Shown here one piece after another: positions 23,836 to 37,188 of a DNA stretch of 64,000 nucleotides. Origin of the DNA: Actinernus sp. WN-2022. Taxonomy: Eukaryota > Cnidaria > Anthozoa > Actiniaria > Actinernidae. The translations under genes were made by a program, and so were the position numbers. Below the pieces are notes generated by a model, which was given only the letters and a program-made list of their open reading frames with translations, ran no database searches and was not told where the DNA came from. Where the stretch lies: NCBI GenBank assembly GCA_030867875.1, contig JAOWCC010000190.1, positions 90,349 to 154,348 on the forward strand, written 5' to 3'. The stretch's first letter is position 1, and the number at the start of each line of letters is the position of its first letter.

Positions 23836-25699
23836 GTATTTATTTATTTGTTATTTTTTTATACATTTCTTTATGTATTTCTATTTCTTTTTATTAATTA
23901 CTATTTATTTATTTATTTTGTTCATGATGGGCCAGTATGACGCAGGATGATGCAGGATGATGCAGGATGATGCAGGATGATGCAGGATGATGCAGGATGA
24001 TGCAGGATGATGCTGGATGATGCAGGATGTTGCAGGATGATGCAGGATGATGCAGGATGATGCAGGATGATGCAGGATGATGCAGGATGATGCAGGATGA
24101 TGCAGGATTATGCAGGATGATGCAGGATGATGCAGGATGATGGAGGATGACGCAGACTGATGCAGGATGATGCAGGATGATGCAGGATGATGCAGGATGA
24201 TGCAGGATGATGCAGGATGATGCAGGATGATGCAGGATGATGCAGGATGATGCAGGATGATGCAGGATGAGGCAGGATGATGCAGGATGATGCAGGATGA
24301 TGCAGGATGATGCAGGATGATGCACGATGATGTAGGATGAAAGAGGAGGATGAGTTGTATTTATTTATTTGTTATTTTTTTATACATTTCTTTATGTATT
24401 TCTATTTCTTTTTATTAATTTCTATTTATTTATTTATTTTGTTCATGATGGGCCAGTATGAAGCAGGATGATGGAGGATGACGCAGACTGATGCAGGATG
24501 ATGCAGGATGATGCAGGATGATGCAGGATGATGCAGGATGATGCAGGATGATGCAGGATGATGCAGGATGATGCAGGATGATGCAGGATGATGCAGGATG
24601 ATGCAGCATGATGCAGGATGACGCAGGATGATGCAGGATGATGCAGGATGATGTAGGATAATGTAGGATGAAAGAGGAGGATGTGTCGTATTTATTTATT
24701 TGTTAATTTTTTATACATTTCTTTATGTATTTCTATTTCTTTTTATTAATTTCTATTTATTTATTTATTTTGTTCATGATGGGCCAGTATGACGCAGGAT
24801 GATGCAGGATGATGCAGGATGATGCAGGATGATGCAGGATGATGCAGGGTGATGCAGGATGATGCAGGATGATCAAGGATGATGCAGGAGGATGCAGGAT
24901 GATGCAGGATGATGCAGGATGATGCAGGGTGATGCAGGATGATGCAGGATGATGCAGGATGATGCAGGATGATGCAGGATGATGCAGGATGATGCAGGAT
25001 GATGCAGGATGATGCAGGATGATGCAGGATGATGCAGGATGATGCAGGATGAGGCAGGATGATGCAGGATGAGGCAGGATGATGCAGGATGACGCAGGAT
25101 GATGCAGCATGACGCAGGATGACGCAGGATGACGCAGGATGATGCAGGATGATGCAGGATGATGTAGGATCATGTAGGATGAAAGAGGAGGATGTGTCGT
25201 ATTTATTTATTTGTTATTTTTTTATACATTTCTTTATGTATTTCTATTTCTTTTTATTAATTACTATTTATTTATTTATTTTGTTCATGATGGGCCAGTA
25301 TGACGCAGGATGATGCAGGATGATGCAGGATGATGCAGGATGATGCAGGATGATGCAGGATGATGCAGGATGATGCAGGATGATGCAGGATGATGCAGGA
25401 TGATGCAGGATGATGCAGGATGATGCAGGATGATGCAGGATGATGCAGGATGATGCAGGATGATGCAGGATGATGCAGGATGATGCAGGATTATGCAGGA
25501 TGATGCAGGATGATGCAGGATGATGCAGGATGATGCAGGATGATGCAGGATGATGCAGGATGATGCAGGATGATGCAGGATGATGCAGGATGATGCAGGA
25601 TGATGCAGGATGAGGCAGGATGATGCAGGATGATGCAGGATGATGCAGGATGATGCAGGATGATGCACGATGATGTAGGATGAAAGAGGAGGATGAGTT
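23836..25699 (+). repeat. 1864-bp tandem duplication, copy 2
   Basis: Spacers begin at 23836, 24357, 24689 and 25199, each 1864 bp after its partner, and the next spacer at 25700 keeps the same step. The rare gatgttgc decamer recurs near 24027, with a new gctgg variant just before it. In the last array (25304-25699) the gattatg has moved 20 bp relative to copy 1 and the gatggagg/gacgcagactg motif is missing, yet the total length is unchanged. Confidence 0.9.
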
Positions 25700-27583
25700 G
25701 TATTTATTTATTTGTTATTTTTTTATACATTTCTTTATGTATTTCTATTTCTTTTTATTAATTTCTATTTATTTATTTATTTTGTTCATGATGGGCCAGT
25801 ATGAAGCAGGATGATGGAGGATGACGCAGACTGATGCAGGATGATGCAGGATGATGCAGGATGATGCAGGATGATGCAGGATGATGCAGGATGATGCAGG
25901 ATGATGCCGGATGATGCAGGATGATGCAGGATGATGCAGCATGATGCAGGATGACGCAGGATGATGCAGGATGATGCAGGATGATGTAGGATAATGTAGG
26001 ATGAAAGAGGAGGATGTGTCGTATTTATTTATTTGTTATTTTTTTATACATTTCTTTATGTATTTCTATTTCTTTTTATTAATTTCTATTTATTTATTTA
26101 TTTTGTTCATGATGGGCCAGTATGACGCAGGATGATGCAGGATGATGCAGGATGATGCAGGATGATGCAGGATGATGCAGGGTGATGCAGGATGATGCAG
26201 GATGATCAAGGATGATGCAGGAGGATGCAGGATGATGCAGGATGATGCAGGATGATGCAGGATGATGCAGGATGATGCAGGATGATGCAGGATGATGCAG
26301 GATGATGCAGGATGATGCAGCATGATGCAGGATGACGCAGGATGATGCAGGATGATGCAGGATGATGTAGGATAATGTAGGATGAAAGAGGAGGATGTGT
26401 CGTATTTATTTATTTGTTAATTTTTTATACATTTCTTTATGTATTTCTATTTCTTTTTATTAATTTCTATTTATTTATTTATTTTGTTCATGATGGGCCA
26501 GTATGACGCAGGATGATGCAGGATGATGCAGGATGATGCAGGATGATGCAGGATGATGCAGGGTGATGCAGGATGATGCAGGATGATCAAGGATGATGCA
26601 GGAGGATGCAGGATGATGCAGGATGATGCAGGATGATGCAGGATGATGCAGGATGATGCAGGATGATGCAGGATGATGCAGGATGATGCAGGATGATGCA
26701 GCATGATGCAGGATGACGCAGGATGATGCAGGATGATGCAGGATGATGTAGGATAATGTAGGATGAAAGAGGAGGATGTGTCGTATTTATTTATTTGTTA
26801 ATTTTTTATACATTTCTTTATGTATTTCTATTTCTTTTTATTAATTTCTATTTATTTATTTATTTTGTTCATGATGGGCCAGTATGACGCAGGATGATGC
26901 AGGATGATGCAGGATGATGCAGGGTGATGCAGGATGATGCAGGATGATCAAGGATGATGCAGGAGGATGCAGGATGATGCAGGAGGATGCAGGATGATGC
27001 AGGATGATGCAGGATGATGCAGGATGATGCAGGATGATGCAGGATGATGCAGGATGATGCAGGATGATGCAGGATGATGCAGGATGATGCAGGATGATGC
27101 AGGATGATGCAGGATTATGCAGGATGATGCAGGATTATGCAGGATGATGCAGCATGATGCAGGATGATGGAGGATGACGCAGACTGATGCAGGATGATGC
27201 AGGATGATGCAGGATGATGCAGGATGATGCAGGATGATGCAGGATGATGCAGGATGATGCAGGATGATGCAGGATGATGCAGGATGATGCAGGATGATGC
27301 AGGATGATGCAGGATGATGCAGGATTATGCAGGATGATGCAGGATTATGCAGGATGATGCAGGATGACGCAGGATGATGGAGGATGACGCAGACTGATGC
27401 AGGATGATGCAGGATGATGCAGGATGATGCAGGATGATGCAGGATGATGCAGGATGATGCAGGATGATGCAGGATGATGCAGGATGATGCAGGATGAGGC
27501 AGGATGATGCAGGATGATGCAGGATGATGCAGGATGATGCAGGATGATGCACGATGATGTAGGATGAAAGAGGAGGATGAGTT
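25700..27583 (+). repeat. B-A-A-A units ending in a 701-bp compound array
   Basis: Spacers begin near 25700, 26020, 26401 and 26783; the last three are about 380 bp apart. The array at 26883-27583 is about 701 bp with two blocks of gattatg pairs and gatggagg/gacgcagactg about 211 bp apart, and resembles 14144-14827. Confidence 0.8.
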
Positions 27584-29307
27584 GTATTTATTTATTTGTT
27601 ATTTTTTTATACATTTCTTTATGTATTTCTATTTCTTTTTATTAATTTCTATTGATTTATTTATTTTGTTCATGATGGGCCAGTATGAAGCAGGATGATG
27701 GAGGATGACGCAGACTGATGCAGGATGATGCAGGATGATGCAGGATGATGCAGGATGATGCAGGATGATGCAGGATGATGCAGGATGATGCCGGATGATG
27801 CAGATGCAGGATGATGCAGGATGATGCAGCATGATGCAGGATGACGCAGGATGATGCAGGATGATGCAGGATGATGTAGGATAATGTAGGATGAAAGAGG
27901 AGGATGTGTCGTATTTATTTATTTGTTATTTTTTTATACATTTCTTTATGTATTTCTATTTCTTTTTATTAATTTCTATTTATTTATTTATTTTGTCATG
28001 ATGGGCCAGTATGACGCAGGATGATGCAGGATGATGCAGGATGATGATGATGAGGATGATGCAGGGTGATGCAGGATGATGCAGGATGATCAAGGATGAT
28101 GCAGGAGGATGCAGGATGATGCAGGATGATGCAGGATGATGCAGGATGATGCAGGATGATGCAGGATGATGCAGGATGATGCAGGATGATGCAGCATGAT
28201 GCAGGATGACGCAGGATGATGCAGGATGATGCAGGATGATGTAGGATAATGTAGGATGAAAGAGGAGGATGTGTCGTATTTATTTATTTGTTAATTTTTT
28301 ATACATTTCTTTATGTATTTCTATTTCTTTTTATTAATTTCTATTTATTTATTTATTTTGTTCATGATGGGCCAGTATGACGCAGGATGATGCAGGATGA
28401 TGCAGGATGATGCAGGGTGATGCAGGATGATGCAGGATGATCAAGGATGATGCAGGAGGATGCAGGATGATGCAGGAGGATGCAGGATGATGCAGGATGA
28501 TGCAGGATGATGCAGGATGATGCAGGATGAAGCAGGATGATGCAGGATGATGCAGGATGATGCAGGATGATGCAGCATGATGCAGGATGACGCAGGATGA
28601 TGCAGGATGATGCAGGATGATGTAGGATAATGTAGGATGAAAGAGGAGGATGTGTCGTATTTATTTATTTGTTAATTTTTTATACATTTCTTTATGTATT
28701 TCTATTTCTTTTTATTAATTTCTATTTATTTATTTATTTTGTTCATGATGGGCCAGTATGACGCAGGATGATGCAGGATGATGCAGGATGATGCAGGGTG
28801 ATGCAGGATGATGCAGGATGATCAAGGATGATGCAGGAGGATGCAGGATGATGCAGGAGGATGCAGGATGATGCAGGATGATGCAGGATGATGCAGGATG
28901 ATGCAGGATGATGCAGGATGATGCAGGATGATGCAGGATGATGCAGGATGATGCAGGATGATGCAGGATGATGCAGGATGATGCAGGATGATGCAGGATT
29001 ATGCAGGATGATGCAGGATGATGCAGGATGATGGAGGATGACGCAGACTGATGCAGGATGATGCAGGATGATGCAGGATGATGCAGGATGATGCAGGATG
29101 ATGCAGGATGATGCAGGATGATGCAGGATGATGCAGGATGATGCAGGATGATGCAGGATGAGGCAGGATGATGCAGGATGACGCAGGATGATGCAGGATG
29201 ACGCAGGATGATGCAGCATGACGCAGGATGACGCAGGATGACGCAGGATGATGCAGGATGATGCAGGATGATGTAGGATCATGTAGGATGAAAGAGGAGG
29301 ATGTGTC
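27584..29307 (+). repeat. B-A-A-A units with local phase breaks and a hybrid array
   Basis: Spacers begin near 27584, 27911, 28276 and 28657, matching 12961-14044 at offset about 14613 to 14630. A partial decamer (gcagatgcagg) lies at 27800, one T is missing in gtcatgatggg near 27995, and a gatgatgatgatgagg slip lies near 28040. The last array (28757-29307) begins like a class A array and ends like an A' array (gaggc, gacgc, gcagcatgacgc, gtaggatcatg), so it is a recombinant. Confidence 0.8.
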
Positions 29308-31898
29308 GTATTTATTTATTTGTTATTTTTTTATACATTTCTTTATGTATTTCTATTTCTTTTTATTAATTACTATTTATTTATTTATTTTGTTCATGAT
29401 GGGCCAGTATGACGCAGGATGACGCAGGATGATGCAGGATGATGCAGGATGATGCAGGATGATGCAGGATGATGCAGGATGATGCAGGATGATGCAGGAT
29501 GATGCAGGATGATGCAGGATGATGCAGGATGATGCACGATAATGCACGATAATGTAGGATGAAAGAGGAGGATGCGTTGTATTTTTATTTTTTTATTTTT
29601 TTATACATTTCTTTATGTATATCTATTTCTTTTTATTAATTTCTATTTATTTATTTATTTTGTCCATGATGGGCCAGTATGAAGCAGGATGATGGAGGCT
29701 GACGCAGACTGATGCAGGATGATGCAAGATGATGCAGGATGATGCAGGATGATGCAGGATGATGCAGGATGATGCAGGATGATGCAGGATGATGCAGGAT
29801 GATGCAGGATGATGCAGGATGATGCAGGATGATGCAGGATGATGCAGGATGATGCAGGATGATGCAGGATGATGCAGGATGATGCAGGATGATGCAGGAT
29901 GATGCAGGATGATGCAGGATGATGCAGGATGATGCAGGATGATGCAGGATGATGCAGGATGATGCAGGATGATGCAGGATGATGCAGGATGATGCACGAT
30001 TATGTAGGATGAAAGAGGAGGATGAGTTGTATTTATTTATTTGTTAATTTTTTATACATTTCTTTATGTATTTCTATTTCTTTTTATTAATTTCTATTGA
30101 TTTATTTATTTTGTTCATGATGGGCCAGTATGACGCAGACTGATGCAGGATGATGCAGGATGATGCAGGATGATGCAGGATGAGGCAGGATGATGCAGGA
30201 TGATGCAGGATGACGCAGGATGATGCCCGATGATGTAGGATGAAAGAGGAGGATGCGTTGTATTTATTTATTTGTTTATTTTTTATACATTTCTTTATGT
30301 ATATCTATTTATTTTTATTAATTTCTATTGATTGATTTATTTTGTTCATGATCGGCCAGTATGAAGCAGGATGATGGAGGATGACGCAGACCGATGCAGG
30401 ATGATGCAGGATGATGCAGGATGATGCAGGATGATGCAGGATGATGCAGGATGATGCAGGATGATGCAGGATGATGCAGGATTATGCAGGATGATGCAGG
30501 ATTATGCAGGATGATGCAGGATGATGCAGGATGATGGAGGATGACGCAGACTGATGCAGGATGATGCAGGATGATGCAGGATGATGCAGGATGATGCAGG
30601 ATGATGCAGGATGATGCAGGATGATGCAGGATGATGCAGGATGATGCAGGATGAGGCAGGATGATGCAGGATGATGCAGGATGATGCAGGATGATGCAGG
30701 ATGATGCACGATGATGTAGGATGAAAGAGGAGGATGAGTTGTATTTATTTATTTGTTATTTTTTTATACATTTCTTTATGTATTTCTATTTCTTTTTATT
30801 AATTTCTATTGATTTATTTATTTTGTTCATGATGGGCCAGTATGAAGCAGGATGATGGAGGATGACGCAGACTGATGCAGGATGATGCAGGATGATGCAG
30901 GATGATGCAGGATGATGCAGGATGATGCAGGATGATGCAGGATGATGCAGGATGATGCCGGATGATGCAGGATGATGCAGGATGATGCAGCATGATGCAG
31001 GATGACGCAGGATGATGCAGGATGATGCAGGATGATGTAGGATGATGCAGGATGATGCAGGATGATGCAGGATGATGCAGGATGATGCAGGATGAAGCAG
31101 GATGATGCAGGATGATGCAGGATGATGCAGGATGATGCAGGATGATGCAGGATGATGCAGGATGATGCACGATAATGCACGATAATGTAGGATGAAAGAG
31201 TAGGATGCATTTTTTTTTTTTATACATTTCTTTATGTATATCTATTTCTTTTTATTAATTTATATTTATTTATTTATTTTGTTCATGATGGGCCAGTATG
31301 ACGCAGGATGATGCAGGATGATGCAGGATGATGCAGGATGAGGCAGGATGATGCAGGATGAGGCAGGATGATGCAGGATGATGCAGGATGATGCAGGATG
31401 ATGCAGGATTATGCAGGATGATGCAGGATGATGCAGGATGATGCAGGATGAAGCAGGATGATGCAGGATGATGCAGGATGATGCACGATGATGCAGGATG
31501 ATGCACGATGATGGAGGATGAAAGAGGAGGATGAGTTGTATTTATTTATTTGTTATTTTTTTATACATTTCTTTATGTATTTCTATTTCTTTTTATTAAT
31601 TTCTATTGATTGATTTATTTTGTTCATGATGGGCCAGTATGACGCAGGATGATGCAGGATGATGCAGGATGATGCAGGATGAGGCAGGATGATGCAGGAT
31701 GATGCAGGATGATGCAGGATGATGCAGGATGATGCAGTATGATGCAGGATGATGCAGGATGATGCAGGATGATGCAGGATGATGCAGGATGATGCCGGAT
31801 GATGCAGGATGATGCAGCATGATGCAGGATGACGCAGGATGATGCAGGATGATGCAGGATGATGTAGGATAATGTAGGATGAAAGAGGAGGATGTGTC
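29308..31898 (+). repeat. Class-E higher-order repeat, copy 2 (2591 bp)
   Basis: Spacers begin near 29308, 29579, 30029, 30260, 30740, 31210 and 31536 with the same class order as 18014-20573, offset about 11.3 kb. The class D array is about 50 bp longer than in copy 1. Later parts keep a constant offset of 11324 to 11325, so this section is nearly unchanged. Confidence 0.85.
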
Positions 31899-32179
31899 GT
31901 ATTTATTTATTTGTTAATTTTTTATACATTTCTTTATGTATTTCTATTTCTTTTTATTAATTTCTATTTATTTATTTATTTTGTTCATGATGGGCCAGTA
32001 TGACGCAGGATGATGCAGGATGATGCAGGATGATGCAGGATGATGCAGGGTGATGCAGGATGATGCAGGATGATCAAGGATGATGCAGGAGGATGCAGGA
32101 TGATGCAGGAGGATGCAGGATGATGCAGGATGATGCAGGATGATGCAGGATGATGCAGGATGAAAGAGGAGGATGCATT
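31899..32179 (+). repeat. Class A unit leading to a gcattg spacer
   Basis: The class A spacer at 31899 is followed by a ~170-bp array with gggtg, gatcaagg and two aggaggatgc, which ends abruptly with gatgaaagaggagg and gcattg without the usual degenerate decamers. The same short unit occurs at 50106 and 53802, each time followed by a class D-type spacer. Confidence 0.8.
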
Positions 32180-32279
32180 GTATTTTTATTTTTTTATTTT
32201 TTTTGTACATTTCTTTATGTATTTCTATTTCTTTTTATTAATTTCTATTGATTTATTTATTTTGTTCATGATGGGCCAG
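32180..32279 (+). repeat. Hybrid spacer: class D left half, class B right half
   Basis: The left half (gtattttta, interrupted T run, gcattg lead) is class D and matches the left of the spacers near 50387 and 54082. The right half (gtatttc, attgattta, gttcatg, gaagc) is class B and matches 12961-13060. The switch lies around 32210-32222, where tatgtatttc replaces tatgtatatc. The core here reads gtacat instead of atacat, the only such case noticed. This marks the left edge of the second copy of the large duplicated block. Confidence 0.85.
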
Positions 32280-35200
32280 TATGAAGCAGGATGATGGAGG
32301 ATGACGCAGACTGATGCAGGATGATGCAGGATGATGCAGGATGATGCAGGATGATGCAGGATGATGCAGGATGATGCAGGATGATGCCGGATGATGCAGG
32401 ATGATGCAGGATGATGCAGCATGATGCAGGATGACGCAGGATGATGCAGGATGATGCAGGATGATGTAGGATAATGTAGGATGAAAGAGGAGGATGTGTC
32501 GTATTTATTTATTTGTTATTTTTTTATACATTTCTTTATGTATTTCTATTTCTTTTTATTAATTTCTATTTATTTATTTATTTTGTTCATGATGGGCCAG
32601 TATGACGCAGGATGATGCAGGATGATGCAGGATGATGCAGGATGATGCAGGATGATGCAGGGTGATGCAGGATGATGCAGGATGATCAAGGATGATGCAG
32701 GAGGATGCAGGATGATGCAGGATGATGCAGGATGATGCAGGATGATGCAGGATGATGCAGGATGATGCAGGATGATGCAGGATGATGCAGCATGATGCAG
32801 GATGACGCAGGATGATGCAGGATGATGCAGGATGATGTAGGATAATGTAGGATGAAAGAGGAGGATGTGTCGTATTTATTTATTTGTTAATTTTTTATAC
32901 ATTTCTTTATGTATTTCTATTTCTTTTTATTAATTTATATTTATTTATTTATTTTGTTCATGATGGGCCAGTATGACGCAGGATGATGCAGGATGATGCA
33001 GGATGATGCAGGGTGATGCAGGATGATGCAGGATGATCAAGGATGATGCAGGAGGATGCAGGATGATGCAGGAGGATGCAGGATGATGCAGGATGATGCA
33101 GGATGATGCAGGATGATGCAGGATGAAGCAGGATGATGCAGGATGATGCAGGATGATGCAGGATGATGCAGCATGATGCAGGATGACGCAGGATGATGCA
33201 GGATGATGCAGGATGATGTAGGATAATGTAGGATGAAAGAGGAGGATGTGTCGTATTTATTTATTTGTTAATTTTTTATACATTTCTTTATGTATTTCTA
33301 TTTCTTTTTATTAATTTCTATTTATTTATTTATTTTGTTCATGATGGGCCAGTATGACGCAGGATGATGCAGGATGATGCAGGATGATGCAGGGTGATGC
33401 AGGATGATGCAGGATGATCAAGGATGATGCAGGAGGATGCAGGATGATGCAGGAGGATGCAGGATGATGCAGGATGATGCAGGATGATGCAGGATGATGC
33501 AGGATGATGCAGGATGATGCAGGATGATGCAGGATGATGCAGGATGATGCAGGATGATGCAGGATGATGCAGGATTATGCAGGATGATGCAGGATTATGC
33601 AGGATGATGCAGGATGATGCAGGATGATGGAGGATGACGCAGACTGATGCAGGATGATGCATGATGATGCAGGATGATGCAGGATGATGCAGGATGATGC
33701 AGGATGATGCAGGATGATGCAGGATGATGCAGGAAGATGCAGGATGATGCAGGATGATGCAGGATGATGCAGGATTATGCAGGATGATGCAGGATTATGC
33801 AGGATGATGCAGGATGACGCAGGATGATGGAGGATGACGCAGACTGATGCAGGATGATGCAGGATGATGCAGGATGATGCAGGATGATGCAGGATGATGC
33901 AGGATGATGCAGGATGATGCAGGATGATGCAGGATGATGCAGGATGAGGCAGGATGATGCAGGATGATGCAGGATGATGCAGGATGATGCAGGATGATGC
34001 ACGATGATGTAGGATGAAAGAGGAGGATGAGTTGTATTTATTTATTTGTTATTTTTTTATACATTTCTTTATGTATTTCTATTTCTTTTTATTAATTTCT
34101 ATTGATTTATTTATTTTGTTCATGATGGGCCAGTATGAAGCAGGATGATGTAGGATGACGCAGACTGATGCAGGATGATGCAGGATGATGCAGGATGATG
34201 CAGGATGATGCAGGATGATGCAGGATGATGCAGGATGATGCCGGATGATGCAGCATGATGCAGGATGACGCAGGATGATGCAGGATGATGCAGGATGATG
34301 TAGGATAATGTAGGATGAAAGAGGAGGATGTGTCGTATTTATTTATTTGTTATTTTTTTATACATTTCTTTATGTATTTCTATTTCTTTTTATTAATTTC
34401 TATTTATTTATTTATTTTGTTCATGATGGGCCAGTATGACGCAGGATGATGCAGGATGATGCAGGATGATGCAGGATGATGCAGGGTGATGCAGGATGAT
34501 GCAGGATGATCAAGGATGATGCAGGAGGATGCAGGATGATGCAGGATGATGCAGGATGATGCAGGATGATGCAGGATGATGCAGGATGATGCAGGATGAT
34601 GCAGGATGATGCAGGATGATGCAGGATGACGCAGGATGATGCAGGATGATGCAGGATGATGTAGGCTGATGCAGGATGATGCAGGATGATGCAGGATGAT
34701 GCAGGATGATGCAGGATGATGCACGATAATGCACGATAATGTAGGATGAAAGAGTAGGATGCATTTTTTTTTTTATACATTTCTTTATGTATATCTATTT
34801 CTTTTTATTAATTTATATTTATTTATTTATTTTGTTCATGATGGGCCAGTATGACGCAGGATGATGCAGGATGATGCAGGATGATGCAGGATGAGGCAGG
34901 ATGATGCAGGATGAGGCAGGATGATGCAGGATGATGCAGGATGATGCAGGATGATGCAGGATGACGCAGGATGATGCAGGATGATGCAGGATGATGCAGG
35001 ATGATGCAGGATGATGCAGGATGATGCAGGATGATGCAGGATGATGCAGGATGATGCAGGATGATGCAGGAAGATGGAGGATGATGCAGGATGATGCAGG
35101 ATGATGCAGGATGATGCAGGATGATGCAGGATGATGCAGGATGATGCAGGATGATGCAGGATGATGCAGGATGATGCAGGGTGATGCAGGATGATGCAGG

Positions 35201-37188
35201 ATGATGCAGGATGATGCAGGATGATGCAGGATGATGCAGGATGATGCAGGATGATGCAGGATGATGCAGGATGAGGCAGGATGATGCAGGATGACGCAGG
35301 ATGATGCAGGATGACGCAGGATGATGCAGCATGACGCAGGATGACGCAGGATGACGCAGGATGATGCAGGATGATGCAGGATGATGCACGATGATGTAGG
35401 ATGAAAGAGGAGGATGAGTTGTATTTATTTATTTGTTATTTTTTTATACATTTCTTTATGTATTTCTATTTCTTTTTATTAATTTCTATTGATTTATTTA
35501 TTTTGTTCATGATGGGCCAGTATGAAGCAGGATGATGGAGGATGACACAGACTGATGCAGGATGATGCAGGATGATGCAGGATGATGCAGGATGATGCAG
35601 GATGATGCAGGATGATGCAGGATGATGCCGGATGATGCAGGATGATGCAGGATGATGCAGCATGATGCAGGATGACGCAGGATGATGCAGGATGATGCAG
35701 GATGATGTAGGATAATGTAGGATGAAAGAGGAGGATGTGTCGTATTTATTTATTTGTTATTTTTTTATACATTTCTTTATGTATTTCTATTTCTTTTTAT
35801 TAATTTCTATTTATTTATTTATTTTGTTCATGATGGGCCAGTATGACGCAGGATGATGCAGGATGATGCAGGATGATGCAGGATGATGCAGGATGATGCA
35901 GGGTGATGCAGGATGATGCAGGGTGATGCAGGATGATGCAGGATGATCAAGGATGATGCAGGAGGATGCAGGATGATGCAGGATGATGCAGGATGATGCA
36001 GGATGATGCAGGATGATGCAGGATGATGCAGGATGATGCAGGATGATGCAGGATGATGCAGGATGATGCAGCATGATGCAGGATGACGCAGGATGATGCA
36101 GGATGATGCAGGATGATGTAGGATAATGTAGGATGAAAGAGGAGGATGTGTCGTATTTATTTATTTGTTAATTTTTTATACATTTCTTTATGTATTTCTA
36201 TTTCTTTTTATTAATTTCTATTTATTTATTTATTTTGTTCATGATGGGCCAGTATGACGCAGGATGATGCAGGATGATGCAGGATGATGCAGGGTGATGC
36301 AGGATGATGCAGGATGATCAAGGATGATGCAGGAGGATGCAGGATGATGCAGGAGGATGCAGGATGATGCAGGATGATGCAGGATGATGCAGGATGATGC
36401 AGGATGAAGCAGGATGATGCAGGATGATGCAGGATGATGCAGGATGATGCAGGATGATGCAGGATGATGCAGGATGATGCACGATAATGCACGATAATGT
36501 AGGATGAAAGAGTAGGATGCATTTTTTTTTTTATACATTTCTTTATGTATATCTATTTCTTTTTATTAATTTATATTTATTTATTTATTTTGTTCATGAT
36601 GGGCCAGTATGACGCAGGATGATGCAGGATGATGCAGGATGATGCAGGATGAGGCAGGATGATGCAGGATGAGGCAGGATGATGCAGGATGATGCAGGAT
36701 GATGCAGGATGATGCAGGATGACGCAGGATGATGCAGGATGATGCAGGATGATGCAGGATGATGCAGGATGATGCAGGATGATGCAGGATGATGCAGGAT
36801 GATGCAGGATGATGCAGCAAGATGCAGGATGATGCAGGATGATGCAGGATGATGCAGGATGATGCAGGATGATGCAGGATGATGCAGGATGATGCAGGAT
36901 GATGCAGGATGATGCAGGGTGATGCAGGATGATGCAGGATGATGCAGGATGATGCAGGATGATGCAGGATGATGCAGGATGATGCAGGATGATGCAGGAT
37001 GATGCAGGATGATGCAGGATGATGCAGGATGATGCAGGATGAGGCAGGATGATGCAGGATGACGCAGGATGATGCAGGATGACGCAGGATGATGCAGCAT
37101 GACGCAGGATGACGCAGGATGACGCAGGATGATGCAGGATGATGCAGGATGATGTAGGATCATGTAGGATGAAAGAGGAGGATGTGTC

